Source of the DNA: Nocardia transvalensis
Lineage (GTDB): Bacteria > Actinomycetota > Actinomycetes > Mycobacteriales > Mycobacteriaceae
NCBI RefSeq assembly: GCF_015477765.1
Contig: NZ_JADLQQ010000019.1
Location: forward strand, 1 to 64,000
Direction of reading: 5' to 3'
Length of the DNA stretch: 64,000 nucleotides
Shown piece by piece: positions 1 to 7,900 of this stretch (position 1 is the stretch's first letter; each line of letters opens with the position of its first letter). A program made the position numbers and the translations under genes. Below the pieces are notes generated by a model that was not told the DNA's origin, made no database searches, and worked only from the letters and a program-made list of their open reading frames with translations.

Positions 1-2
1 CG

Positions 3-203
3 TTGCTGCACCAATACCTACTAACGATGCGCACCATCCACAAACTGGCCCTGCCGGACCGCTTCCTGACCGCCACCTCCGACGACGCCCCCGAAACCGC
101 CTCGGAACGAAAATTCCACGACCGCAACACATTCGCCGCCGCAGATTCGAAACGGTCATCCGGACGTCACGGGCTGCGCTCAGCGCTCCGCGCAGCGGTG
201 TGA
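3..203 (+). CDS. Possible C-terminal end of a gene that starts before the window
   Basis: The frame is open from the window edge to a TGA at 201-203 and its third codon positions are mostly G or C, as expected of coding DNA in this genome. The 66 readable residues are hydrophilic, end in an Arg/Ala-rich tail and match no family I recognise. A TTG near the edge could be a start, but a gene entering from upstream is as likely. No ribosome binding site can be judged because the upstream sequence is missing. Confidence 0.35.
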   Translation: MLHQYLLTMRTIHKLALPDRFLTATSDDAPETASERKFHDRNTFAAADSKRSSGRHGLRSALRAAV

Positions 204-314
204 GCAGCTATAATCAACATATCGGCGACATAACGCATACGACTACTCGGGGTTGTATCGTCGCTCGATTCGAATGAATCCGGCCGATTCGCGGTCGAGG
301 CAGGAGCGTCGGCC

Positions 315-875
315 ATGACGCAACAGCGAAACCCAGCAGGAACCGGGCCGCACGGCCCACCCGGCGAACGCACACCGCGCTTGCTGTTGAAGACCAACGC
401 GTCGAAGACCGGCTACGTCGACGGAGCATGGTGGCCCTACAGCGACAACCTGGCAACCGAACTCCCTGCCCTGCTCAGGGCCTCCGCGATCCGGCTCGAC
501 GGCATCCGTCGGGTGACATACCGTCTCGGCGAATGGGCAAGTATGCCTGGCGAACTCGTCGTCGACGGGCAGACGGTGCGGCTCGACGGATACCGGCACG
601 GGACCGTGAACACGATCGAGGTGCTCGGCGCGAGAAACCACCGGCTGGTCCTCCTGGTCGTCCCGCCCTACACCGACGCGCATGATGCGTTCGCCGCGAT
701 GGCGTCGGCATCCGCCACCGACAACGCATCGACCGTGGACGAACTACTGATGATCGGTGCACGAGAACGCACCGACCGCACCGGCAGAGCCGCCGCCCTG
801 CGACGATGGCGGCGCGGGCTCGAGATTCGCCACACCGGCTGGGTCGACGGCCGCCCGGGGGCCGCGCAGCGATGA
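315..875 (+). CDS. DUF5994 family protein, copy 1
   Basis: This is an actinobacterial protein of unknown function, 186 residues. It carries the family block VDGAWWPYSDNL at about residues 35-46, then a VTYRLGEW-like strand, LVLLVVPPY at about 115 and STVDELL near 138. The same blocks recur in the minus-strand gene at 1077-1598. An AGGAG lies 9 bases before the ATG. The last 20 or so residues have no counterpart in the paralogue. They instead resemble the N-terminal region of another copy (a GWVDG motif), so the gene appears to read into the frameshifted remnant described below. The true ancestral end was probably near 800. DUF5994 genes are common in Nocardia and Mycobacterium; the function is not known to me. 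Confidence 0.8.
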   Translation: MTQQRNPAGTGPHGPPGERTPRLLLKTNASKTGYVDGAWWPYSDNLATELPALLRASAIRLDGIRRVTYRLGEWASMPGELVVDGQTVRLDGYRHGTVNTIEVLGARNHRLVLLVVPPYTDAHDAFAAMASASATDNASTVDELLMIGARERTDRTGRAAALRRWRRGLEIRHTGWVDGRPGAAQR

Positions 876-910
876 CCTCGCCGCCGAGTTCCCGGATCTG
901 CCGGCGGCAG
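811..910 (+). pseudogene. Frameshifted remnant of another DUF5994 copy
   Basis: Bases 811-850 encode a GLEIRHTGWVDG-like stretch in the frame of the preceding gene. After a one-base shift, bases 868-910 encode SDDLAAEFPDLPAAD. Together these align with the conserved start of the two intact paralogues (GYVDGAWWPYSDNLATELP and GHIDGAWWPHSDNLAAGLP), with 17 instead of 16 bases between the two conserved halves. Beyond 910 I see no further similarity. The reading is a decayed tandem duplicate whose beginning has become the tail of copy 1. Confidence 0.45.
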
Positions 911-1076
911 ACCGACATGGACGAAGCCGTGCTGCCGTTCCCGCCCAGCGCCACGAACGCGGGCACCATGCTGCCGCCGCATCGATTCTTCGAGCCCGTC
1001 CCGGGGCTGCCATAGAACGCGGCGGCTTTCACCTACTCCAGTGACTGCTTGGTGCGGCACCTGTACGACGCGTGGC

Positions 1077-1598
1077 TCAGCTGAATGCGGCTCCGCCTTC
1101 GGAGTCCCAAGTGTGTTCCGCGGCCGTGCTTTCAGTGTGGTCGCGGTGTGCTCGGGCGGTGATGATGAGCAGTTCGTCGACTGTTGAAGGATTCGCGGAG
1201 TGGGTCGTGGCGTTCATGGTTGCGTCCGCGACATCCGGGGTGGTGTTCGGGGGGACGACGAGCAGCGCGATCCGGTCTCCGCTGACACCGAGGACATCGA
1301 GAGTGCGGGCCGGTTTGAGCCGGTATCCGTCGAGTCGGACTCGGCGCCCGGCGTCGGCGAATCGCCTTGGTGCCAGTGACCATTCGGTGAGGTGGTAGGT
1401 GACGCGATGGATGGGTCCGAGTCGCAGCCGCAGTAGTGCGAGCAGATCGGGCAGCCCTGCGGCGAGGTTGTCGCTGTGGGGCCACCATGCGCCGTCGATG
1501 TGGCCAGGGGTCGGGGTGTCGGCGCGCAGTCGTAACCGTGCACCGAATGCGGCAGGGGGATCTCGCCCAGTGTCGGGCAAGGTCGATTGAGTGGTCAT
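1077..1598 (-). CDS. DUF5994 family protein, copy 2
   Basis: The protein has 173 residues and all the family blocks: HIDGAWWPHSDNL near residue 35, VTYHLTEW, LLVVPPN and STVDELL near 140. It is a paralogue of the plus-strand gene at 315-875 and points towards it, so the two copies and the remnant between them form an inverted arrangement. An AAGGA sits 11 bases upstream of the ATG. No transmembrane segment or signal peptide is visible, so it is probably cytoplasmic. Its function is unknown. Confidence 0.8.
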   Translation of the reverse strand: MTTQSTLPDTGRDPPAAFGARLRLRADTPTPGHIDGAWWPHSDNLAAGLPDLLALLRLRLGPIHRVTYHLTEWSLAPRRFADAGRRVRLDGYRLKPARTLDVLGVSGDRIALLVVPPNTTPDVADATMNATTHSANPSTVDELLIITARAHRDHTESTAAEHTWDSEGGAAFS

Positions 1599-1666
1599 GA
1601 TGGGTAGGTCCTTCCAGGATCTCGGTGATTACCGGCTGAATCGATCATGTCGACGTGGCACTGCGG

Positions 1667-1897
1667 TTACTCGAGCCGGTCTCGCCAGCTCGGGTGAGTG
1701 CGGATATGTCGTGAGCCGCCGGCATGTTCGGCGCGGTCACGGCTCATCGCGGTTTCCTCGGAATGCGATCGGCGCAGCAGCCGCCGAGCTGCGCTGCCGG
1801 GGTTGAGTCGCTGAGTGTCGGCCGAGCGGCGGTTCAACACGACCATGACGAGGACACCGATCACGATGCCGGCGATCAGGACGGTGATGATGAGCAT
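1667..1897 (-). CDS. Small single-pass membrane protein
   Basis: The start at 1897 is chosen because AGGAG lies 6 bases upstream and because the protein then begins directly with a membrane segment (MLIITVLIAGIVIGVLVMVV, residues 1-20). The remaining 56 residues are Arg-rich and hydrophilic, a layout like small actinobacterial proteins with an N-terminal anchor and a basic cytoplasmic tail (DUF6411 proteins look similar, but I cannot confirm membership). It precedes the DUF5994 gene on the same strand and follows another small membrane gene, so the three may be co-transcribed. No enzymatic motif is visible. Confidence 0.6.
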   Translation of the reverse strand: MLIITVLIAGIVIGVLVMVVLNRRSADTQRLNPGSAARRLLRRSHSEETAMSRDRAEHAGGSRHIRTHPSWRDRLE

Positions 1898-1990
1898 GAC
1901 AACTCCTGAGTTGAGGGAACGCACGGCGGGTTGCGGCGTCGTCGATGTCGGGTGACCGACGACGATCGCCGCGTGGGAACCTCGGCCCGA

Positions 1991-2413
1991 TCACCGACCG
2001 GCCGAGGTTTGACCGAACAGCTTGCCCAGGCCGCGTCCGCGGAATGCGCGCCGGCTGCCGGTCCCCTGCCCGACCACGTCGCCGGGCGCATCGGGTGCGA
2101 CATCGGTGGTGCCGGTGTGGCTGTAATGGGTAGGGGCGCCTTGGTGGGTGGTGGTTTTGAGTTCCTTGCGGGCGGCGCGTCCGCGGCGGGCGGTGCGGCG
2201 GGCACCGGCCAGTAGCAGGCCCAGCCCGGCGATACCGATGCCGCCGACGACGATGCCGTAGAGGAACAGCACGCCGGTGGAGCCCGTGACGTGGTAGCCG
2301 AGCACCGCGAAGTTGTCGGTCAATGCGTGGTTCGCACCGCCGTTGGCGAACACTCCCGCGACGCCGACGAACACGGCGGCGATGAGGATGACGAGCCCGA
2401 TGATGACGATCAT
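1991..2413 (-). CDS. Two-helix membrane protein with a basic tail
   Basis: The start at 2413 has GAGGGA 6 bases upstream and gives 140 residues. Hydrophobic helices span roughly residues 1-22 and 52-78, joined by a short loop with NGGANHALTDNF. A cytoplasmic Arg/Lys-rich tail of about 60 residues follows. Similar small membrane proteins are frequent in Nocardia and Streptomyces, without known function. It is upstream of the single-pass membrane gene on the same strand. Its promoter region, up to about 2490, contains the CTGTAG/CTACAG inverted repeat. Confidence 0.65.
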   Translation of the reverse strand: MIVIIGLVILIAAVFVGVAGVFANGGANHALTDNFAVLGYHVTGSTGVLFLYGIVVGGIGIAGLGLLLAGARRTARRGRAARKELKTTTHQGAPTHYSHTGTTDVAPDAPGDVVGQGTGSRRAFRGRGLGKLFGQTSAGR

Positions 2414-2473
2414 GGCGATCCCTCGGATCTGTTGGTCCTTCCAGTACACGCCGACAATCGCCCAATGTCAACA

Positions 2474-2487
2474 CTGTAGGTCTACAG
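2474..2487. promoter_or_regulatory. Palindrome CTGTAG-GT-CTACAG, operator candidate
   Basis: The arms are perfect 6-base complements around GT, about 60 bases upstream of the minus-strand membrane gene starting at 2413. The core GTAGGTCTAC reappears with one change (GTAGGTCCAC) at 2621-2630. A common regulator for the two divergent promoters is possible but unproven. Confidence 0.4.
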
Positions 2488-2617
2488 CAAAGGAAGGCGA
2501 TGGCCTTCCGGGGGTGCCGGCCAGCCGGGCCCGGGGCCGCCGCCGGTGCCGCGGAATCATCGCCGCATCAGGCCACACTCCTGTGGAGCGCAAAGGTGTA
2601 GCCTCAAAGGTGTCAGC

Positions 2618-2633
2618 ATCGTAGGTCCACGAT
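2618..2633. promoter_or_regulatory. Palindrome ATCGT-N6-ACGAT, operator candidate
   Basis: This inverted repeat lies 26 bases before the start of the Cys-rich gene at 2659 and encloses GTAGGTCCAC, nearly the core found at 2474-2487. Five outer base pairs are perfect and one inner pair is broken. Confidence 0.35.
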
Positions 2634-2658
2634 GTAGACGCACGAAAGGGTCGGGCAA

Positions 2659-2850
2659 TTGTCTTCCAACAAATGCGTCACCCCCCTGCCTGCCGCACCG
2701 ATCGAATTCTCTTGTGCGGCATGCCCTCACACCTGGGAAGCCCACGATCGGATAGGAATCAGGTATTGCACCGCGACGACGACGCGCGGGCTGGATCGAA
2801 AATGCGCCTGCGCCCGCCCGGTCGATCACGAGAAGACCTACTACCGATAG
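2659..2850 (+). CDS. Small Cys-rich protein, RGCVC-like
   Basis: The start is a TTG with AAGGG 8 bases upstream. The 63 residues contain FSCAACPHTWEAHDRIGIRYC and, 14 residues later, RKCAC. This is the pattern CxxCxHTWxxHDxIGxRxC with a closing RGCVC-type motif seen in a family of small actinobacterial proteins. Five cysteines and two histidines suggest metal binding, which is an inference. The closing motif here reads RKCAC instead of RGCVC. The gene is followed after 11 bases by a 48-residue gene on the same strand, so the two may share a transcript. Confidence 0.6.
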   Translation: MSSNKCVTPLPAAPIEFSCAACPHTWEAHDRIGIRYCTATTTRGLDRKCACARPVDHEKTYYR

Positions 2851-2861
2851 AAGGCAAGAGG

Positions 2862-3008
2862 ATGGCAATGAAAACGCCCTACGAGCGTCGAGTGGCTCGT
2901 GTTCGAGATGTCGTGCGGAAGTACTCGGAGCTCGACGACAACGCCGCAACCGAGCTGGCAGTGCAGGTGCTGCACGCACTCGATACGATCCCCGAGAAAA
3001 TACGCTGA
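2862..3008 (+). CDS. Small helical protein, unknown function
   Basis: This encodes 48 residues (46 if the second ATG at 2868 is used). AGAGG is placed better for the second ATG. The sequence is charged and looks helical throughout (YERRVARVRDVVRKYSEL, then an ELAVQVLHALDTIPEKIR tail). I recognise no family. It probably belongs to the same transcript as the Cys-rich gene just before it. Confidence 0.5.
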   Translation: MAMKTPYERRVARVRDVVRKYSELDDNAATELAVQVLHALDTIPEKIR

Positions 3009-3103
3009 CGCCTGCTCTGCAGGACTCCATGGTTGCCCCCGCCGCCTCGGCGGTACGGCAGCGGAGGCAACGCGGCTGACGTCGGTAGATCTCAGCGATC
3101 GCG

Positions 3104-3304
3104 CTACCGGGTGGCTGTCAGATGGAAGGTGAACCGATTGTTTCCGGCCCGTTCGTGGGTCACCTTCACCAGCTCTCCTGTGCGAACGGACCGGAACTGG
3201 TCGTTGAGCTCACCGGGTAGTGACTCTTGCGTGCCGAGCTTGTAGGAATACGGCTCCCCTGCATAGTTGACGTTCCGGTAGAAGGTGGCTTCATCGACGC
3301 TCAC
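3104..3304 (-). CDS. Small beta/gamma-crystallin-like protein
   Basis: The 66 residues contain ATFYRNVNYAGEPYSYKLG followed by LPGELNDQFRSVRTGELV. This matches the rhythm of one beta/gamma-crystallin or peptidase-inhibitor-I36 type motif (aromatic-x-x-x-Y-x-G, then a L-N-D-x-x-S-S/V-V strand). There is no signal peptide, so it would stay in the cytoplasm unless the start is wrong. The length fits a single domain. The function is unknown; calcium binding would be a guess. Confidence 0.55.
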   Translation of the reverse strand: MSVDEATFYRNVNYAGEPYSYKLGTQESLPGELNDQFRSVRTGELVKVTHERAGNNRFTFHLTATR

Positions 3305-3543
3305 GGTTTTCTCCCTGCAACTCAGTGGACAGCGCCGAACGAATCGGCCCAGGTTGCACCCATCGACGAGAAAGCCGACCGGCTGGATCGGAACTCGAAA
3401 TCTCTTGGGCTCGTTGACATCTCGTCAGGCTACCCGTCCCAGTCTATGGGGATTCGGCGCATCCTACGGGCCGATTACTGCGACCCCCTAGTTCTGACAG
3501 CTTCCGCTCGTCGGCAATTCCGACCTGCGCTACCGCAGGTCGG
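3305..3543. other. Intergenic region without recognisable gene
   Basis: The 239 bases between the crystallin-like gene and the end of the lipase gene hold no convincing coding frame. The upstream promoter of the crystallin-like gene should be here, but I see no clear consensus hexamers. Confidence 0.5.
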
Positions 3544-4866
3544 TCACCCGATCGGCTGGCCGGTGAGCAGTCGGGCCGCGAGCCAGGCCTGGCGCAGGTG
3601 GCCGACCACGCCCTGTGGGGACAGGGCCATGGACCATACCGTTGTCGTAGTGTCGTTGTGGCACTGCGGTTTCGGTTCGGCGAGGTGCTCGGCCAACCAG
3701 TCACCGATCATCGGTGCCGCGATGAGCGCCAGCGACACGTGGCCGCTGAGTCGGTCACGGATGTATCGAACCTGTGTGCCTCCGGCTCGGTAGCGGGCAA
3801 CGTGCTCATCGATGGCGTCGACGGGGACGATGAGGTCGTTGACCGGCTGCACGATGAGGATCGGGATATCGGGTGACCGGCTCCCGGGGCACACCTCGGC
3901 GAGGGCGGCGCGAACCGCCGGGTGCGTCATCAGGTCGGTCAGACCGGTACCGTTGTCGGCAACCTTGGTGCCGACACCGCGCAGCACGATCTGAATGGTG
4001 GCGCGCGATTCGGTGTAGGCGAGCAGGTCGAGGAATTCGGCGCTGAGCTGGGCGCGCACGCGGTCCAGATTCGGGTAGGCGCGGCGCAGCCCGGCCAGGC
4101 ACAGGGCGACGAGACCGCTGGAGACCGTTCGGTTCAGTCGGGTCACGGCTTGGGTGGGATCGCCCACGGGCGATCCGGTGAATCCGGCGGTGATGTTGAG
4201 TTCTGGAGCGTATTCGGCGGCCGTCTCCGCGGCCCAGGCGGTGGCCAGCCCGCCCGCGGAGTAACCCCAGAGGCCGACCCGTGTGGTGGGGTCCAGACCC
4301 AGTTGGGGGAACGACAGTGCCGCACGGATTCCATCGAGGACGCGGTAGCCGGGTTCGCGCGGCACTGCGAAGCGTCCGGCGGTTCCGACGTGGTCGGGCA
4401 CAGACACGGCCCAGCCGCGGGAGAGGGCGTTGGCGATGATGAGGATCTCGAACTGCGGAATGGAGCCGAAGGCACGGGCGCCGTGACGCAATGCGTAGGA
4501 CGGCAGGCATTTGGTCGCGACGGCGTCGATGGCGCACTGGTAGGACACCAAGGGGCGGGTCATGGAGGAGTCGGCATCCCACGGCAGCATCACGGTCGTC
4601 ACCGCGGCCTCGGGAGTGCCGTCGAGGTCGTTGGTGCGGTACAGAAGTTGCCACGCCCGCACCTTCTGCGGAATCCGCCCGAACAGTGCCAACCGAACCC
4701 GGCGCGATCGCAGGATGGTGCCGGGGCTGTAACTGTCGAGCGCCGCCGGCGGGAGGTAGAACGGGTCCACTTCGGGGCGTAGCGGGTGCGAGTCGGGTAG
4801 AGGGATCTGATCGGCGGCGGGCCGGAGCCCGTCGAAATCGGAGTCCGCGTCGGCGACAAGGCTCAT
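3544..4866 (-). CDS. Secretory-lipase-family (LIP) alpha/beta hydrolase
   Basis: This 440-residue serine hydrolase resembles the LIP family (PF03583), which cleaves lipid esters. The nucleophile elbow GYSAGG places Ser at about residue 203. The acid is probably Asp344 in VQPVNDLIVP and the base His376 in RLSGHVSLA. The start at 4866 is chosen because AAGGGA lies 7 bases upstream; a further 12 residues would be possible. Unlike most mycobacterial and Nocardia relatives it has no signal peptide, so an intracellular or non-classical location is inferred. A strong 18-base palindrome lies about 100 bases upstream. Two CocE/NonD hydrolases follow, making this a small esterase cluster. Confidence 0.85.
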   Translation of the reverse strand: MSLVADADSDFDGLRPAADQIPLPDSHPLRPEVDPFYLPPAALDSYSPGTILRSRRVRLALFGRIPQKVRAWQLLYRTNDLDGTPEAAVTTVMLPWDADSSMTRPLVSYQCAIDAVATKCLPSYALRHGARAFGSIPQFEILIIANALSRGWAVSVPDHVGTAGRFAVPREPGYRVLDGIRAALSFPQLGLDPTTRVGLWGYSAGGLATAWAAETAAEYAPELNITAGFTGSPVGDPTQAVTRLNRTVSSGLVALCLAGLRRAYPNLDRVRAQLSAEFLDLLAYTESRATIQIVLRGVGTKVADNGTGLTDLMTHPAVRAALAEVCPGSRSPDIPILIVQPVNDLIVPVDAIDEHVARYRAGGTQVRYIRDRLSGHVSLALIAAPMIGDWLAEHLAEPKPQCHNDTTTTVWSMALSPQGVVGHLRQAWLAARLLTGQPIG

Positions 4867-4965
4867 GTGCGTATCCCTTCGAACGGAAGATCCCAACGGC
4901 ATCGGCGACCGCCGATCCGACTTCGACGCCTGCCTCCAAGATAGAAGGTCCCGCCAACTAAATAC

Positions 4966-4983
4966 ATTGTGCTACAGCACAAT
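4966..4983. promoter_or_regulatory. 18-bp palindrome ATTGTGCT-AC-AGCACAAT
   Basis: The two 8-base arms are perfect reverse complements around AC. The site lies 100 bases upstream of the lipase gene and beyond the 3' end of the next gene on the same strand, so it is placed to control the lipase promoter. TetR-type regulators often bind this kind of site. No regulator gene adjoins it. Confidence 0.5.
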
Positions 4984-5077
4984 TCAGAATAAGGGACAGA
5001 CCCTACGGTCTTTCTGCAAACATGGACTACTTCGCCGAGTTCGGTGGCGCCAAATAAATTTGGGTGTCTCGCGAGAT

Positions 5078-6991
5078 TCAGGACGGCGGATGGCCCGGCA
5101 GCCCCGTCGCCAGCAGGGTGAGATAGCTGGGGTGGGCGGGATCGAGGATGATGCTCTGCCCCTTGATCTTTCGTTTCAGTGCTGGTGTCAGGTAGTGCCG
5201 CGGGAAGCAGCTGGATGCGACGGTGAGCCGCAGGCGGTGGCCGGCACGCAGCAGCGCTTCGGTCGGATTGATCGCGATGTCGATGTCGAATGGTTCGCCC
5301 GGCACGACCGGCAGCACCATGTCGGCGCGCAAGGGATGCACGGGTGCCACCAGTTCGCCGTCGATTCGGGTGCTGCGCGAATCATCGATGGCGCGCAGCG
5401 ACGACAGCAGCGCACCGCGGGTGAGCGGGACCGAAGCACCCGAGGGCTCGACGTCGGTGATCGTCACCGACCAGAAGGCCTCGGTGGCGTCGGCCTGGAC
5501 GCGCAGGTGCAGGTTGAGCGGACCGGACAGGATCACGTCGGTGGGCAACGGTTCGGTGGTGAAGGTAACGGCGGTGGCTTCGGCCCGGCGATCGTCGGTG
5601 GCAAAGCTGCGTCCCAGCAGCGTTGTCACGCCGCAGGACATGATCGCGGTGTTGTTGGAGGCGAGGCTGCGCCGACCGGTCGGCAGTGGCAGCTGCCCAC
5701 TATCGGCGCAGGGCGTGGTCCGCAGCGAGGCATCCACGGCGGCATGCGCGGCCGAACCGCTCGATTCGGCGGTGAGGTGCAGCCGGTGCACGGTGGCGGT
5801 GGGGCCGGGAAAATGCGGGCGCGCCACCCATGCGCCGTCGCCTTGGCGGCGGATGGTGATCGGTCCGTAGCGTTCGATGCCATTGTCGATGCCCTTGAGC
5901 CAGTGGTCGAACCACGCGCACTGCAGTTCGTCCACCGCCGGCGGATTACCCGGTTCACCGAAACCCGAACCGAGGCTCAGGTGATAGCCGTCGTCGACCA
6001 GGAGCTGCTTGACTCCCGCCTCGACGCCGAGGCGGTCGAACATCCGGAAATTGGAGCTGTTGTAGACGTCGTGCCAGGCCCCGAGGATCCAGGTGGCCGC
6101 GGTGATGTTCTCCAACTGCGACAGTCGCGCCGCCCACTGATCGTTGAGGAAGGCATCGGGGTGCCCTTCGGTGAACGCGATCTGCCCGGCAAGCCTCAGC
6201 CAGCTGATCGGTTCCCGCACGCGGTCGCGCAGATAGCGCCCGAGCACGCGATTCTCGACCAGGCCCCGCAGTGACGGCACCCATTTCCCGGCGTTGATCG
6301 CCGCCATCCACAGCACCATGCCCGGCGTGGGCACACCGCCGGTGAGACCGAGTTCGCGCACCGGGTCTTCGCCGGCCACGCCCACGAACACCGCGTCGAG
6401 TCCCTCGGGTCGCTGTCCCGCCGCGATCAGCGCCGCGATTCCCGCGTAGGACAGACCGCTCAGCGCCAGATGCCCATTGCACCAAGGCTGTTCACGGATC
6501 CATGCCAGTACCTCGACATAGTCCTGCTGGTCGCGGGGAGTGAAGAAATCCCAACTGCCGGTGGAGGATCCGGTGCCGCGCACATCCACCACCAGGGAGG
6601 CGTAGCCACGCGACACCAGCGTCCGATTGTCTGCCCAGATGTCCACGACACCACCCGCGGGGGTGTGTACCAGATCCCGGCCGCGGAAGCGCCGTCGATC
6701 CGACGGCTCCACCCGCCGACCCGCGCGCTGCGCCGATCTCGCGATCTTCGCGCCGTAGCGGTTGCCGATCCGGTTGTATGGCGTGAAGGTGACGACCACC
6801 GGCAGCGCTTCATCCACCGGCGTGGATCGGTGGTGCGCGGGACGGATCAGGTCGGCACACAGCACCGCGCCGTCGGACATCGGGATGGTGATCGTGGTGT
6901 CCACGCGGGCCGCCGGGTACATCGCCGGCCCGATGTCGAACCGAGCATCCGGCGGTAGCGGGCCACCAGCGGCGGAAAGCGGTGCGGCCAT
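5078..6991 (-). CDS. CocE/NonD family serine hydrolase, cytoplasmic
   Basis: The protein has 637 residues with an alpha/beta-hydrolase domain (PF02129) followed by a beta-sandwich C-terminal domain (PF08530), the layout of cocaine esterase and X-Pro dipeptidyl acyl-hydrolases. The catalytic residues are Ser181 in GLSYAG, Asp308 in GAWHDVY and His337 in DDGYHLS. AAAGGA lies 7 bases before the ATG at 6991. No signal peptide is present, in contrast to the paralogue at 7901-9940, which shares long stretches (FDHWLKGIDNGIE / FDKWLKGIDNGID). A TetR gene is divergent from it, and an operator-like motif lies between them. The substrate is an ester or amide of unknown identity. Confidence 0.9.
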   Translation of the reverse strand: MAAPLSAAGGPLPPDARFDIGPAMYPAARVDTTITIPMSDGAVLCADLIRPAHHRSTPVDEALPVVVTFTPYNRIGNRYGAKIARSAQRAGRRVEPSDRRRFRGRDLVHTPAGGVVDIWADNRTLVSRGYASLVVDVRGTGSSTGSWDFFTPRDQQDYVEVLAWIREQPWCNGHLALSGLSYAGIAALIAAGQRPEGLDAVFVGVAGEDPVRELGLTGGVPTPGMVLWMAAINAGKWVPSLRGLVENRVLGRYLRDRVREPISWLRLAGQIAFTEGHPDAFLNDQWAARLSQLENITAATWILGAWHDVYNSSNFRMFDRLGVEAGVKQLLVDDGYHLSLGSGFGEPGNPPAVDELQCAWFDHWLKGIDNGIERYGPITIRRQGDGAWVARPHFPGPTATVHRLHLTAESSGSAAHAAVDASLRTTPCADSGQLPLPTGRRSLASNNTAIMSCGVTTLLGRSFATDDRRAEATAVTFTTEPLPTDVILSGPLNLHLRVQADATEAFWSVTITDVEPSGASVPLTRGALLSSLRAIDDSRSTRIDGELVAPVHPLRADMVLPVVPGEPFDIDIAINPTEALLRAGHRLRLTVASSCFPRHYLTPALKRKIKGQSIILDPAHPSYLTLLATGLPGHPPS

Positions 6992-7147
6992 GGGAGATCC
7001 TTTCGAGGTCGTTGTGTCGAACCTGGTCAACGTCCGCGATTCGAGCAAGATGATGCGACAGGACGGGTCGATTCGCTTGACGCACTCGAGGATGCGCATC
7101 CGCACGGCCTCCCTGCCGCGCCACACGATGTTCACGGTAGCCCTAGA

Positions 7148-7163
7148 TGAACACTGGTGTCTA
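7148..7163. promoter_or_regulatory. TetR operator candidate TGAACA-N4-TGTCTA
   Basis: This imperfect inverted repeat with a 4-base centre lies between the divergent CocE gene (start 6991) and the TetR gene (start 7188). The same 6-4-6 architecture (TAGACA-N4-TGTTTA) occurs at 7821-7836, on the other side of the TetR gene. Sharing of a motif on both sides supports autoregulation and control of both hydrolases. Confidence 0.5.
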
Positions 7164-7187
7164 TATGTCCACGCATACGATCGGGGC

Positions 7188-7823
7188 GTGGATCAACGGG
7201 TATCGCCCAGGCCGCGTGCACCACTGCCGCGTGGAGTGCACGCACTGTCTCGTGCGGAGGTGGCCGCCTCGCAACAGGGCCGGTTGCTGCTCGCGATGGC
7301 GGAGGTGGTGGCCGAGAAGGGTTATGCCGCAACGACGGTCGCCGATGTGCTGAAACGGGCGCGGGTATCGCGGTTGACGTTCTACGAGCATTTCGCCAAC
7401 AAACAGGCGTGTTTCGTCGCCGCCTACGACACCCTCGCCGAGGAAGTGGCCCGGCGGATCGGTGCGGCGTTGTCGGTGGGCGGGGAACCGATGGAGCGGG
7501 TTGAGCGGGCTCTCGGTGCCTACCTCGAAACATTGGCCGAGGAACCGGCGTTGGCCCGGATCTTTCTGGTCGATTCGCATGCGGCGGGCCCCGAACTGCT
7601 GGAGCGGCGTTTCACGATGCACCGCACGGTCGCGGACTCGATCGCGGCCCAGCTCGGCGCGTCGACCGACGGGCAGCGGATGGCGTGCGAGGCATTCGTC
7701 GGAGCGGTGCTGTCGATGGTGACCACTCGGATCGTGGCCGGGGAACTCGCCGCGGTCCGTGAACTACGCGGGCACATCATGAAGCTCGGACGAATCGTCT
7801 GGGACTCTTTTCCCGAACTGTAG
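7188..7823 (+). CDS. TetR-family repressor of the flanking hydrolases (inferred)
   Basis: The 211-residue product has an N-terminal helix-turn-helix (GYAATTVADVLKRARVSRLTFYEHFANKQACFVAAYD, about residues 50-85), the hallmark of TetR, and a variable ligand-binding half. The GTG at 7188 is preferred because it places the domain at the usual distance; the ribosome binding site is weak (GGGGC), so a nearby start is possible. It lies between two CocE/NonD hydrolase genes, one divergent and one downstream on the same strand. Similar operator-like repeats stand on both of its sides, one of them overlapping its stop codon. The effector is probably an ester-derived compound, which is inference. Confidence 0.85.
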   Translation: MDQRVSPRPRAPLPRGVHALSRAEVAASQQGRLLLAMAEVVAEKGYAATTVADVLKRARVSRLTFYEHFANKQACFVAAYDTLAEEVARRIGAALSVGGEPMERVERALGAYLETLAEEPALARIFLVDSHAAGPELLERRFTMHRTVADSIAAQLGASTDGQRMACEAFVGAVLSMVTTRIVAGELAAVRELRGHIMKLGRIVWDSFPEL

Positions 7824-7836
7824 ACAGAGTTGTTTA
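7821..7836. promoter_or_regulatory. TetR operator candidate TAGACA-N4-TGTTTA
   Basis: The left half contains the stop codon of the TetR gene, and the secreted hydrolase begins 65 bases downstream. Five of six arm positions are symmetrical. It shares its 6-4-6 spacing and ACA/TGT core with the site at 7148-7163. Confidence 0.5.
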
Positions 7837-7900
7837 TTTGGCGTTAGGTTCTGGATACCTGGTCGCCCGCGACCGAATACGCTTGCAACCGATTGCTGAG

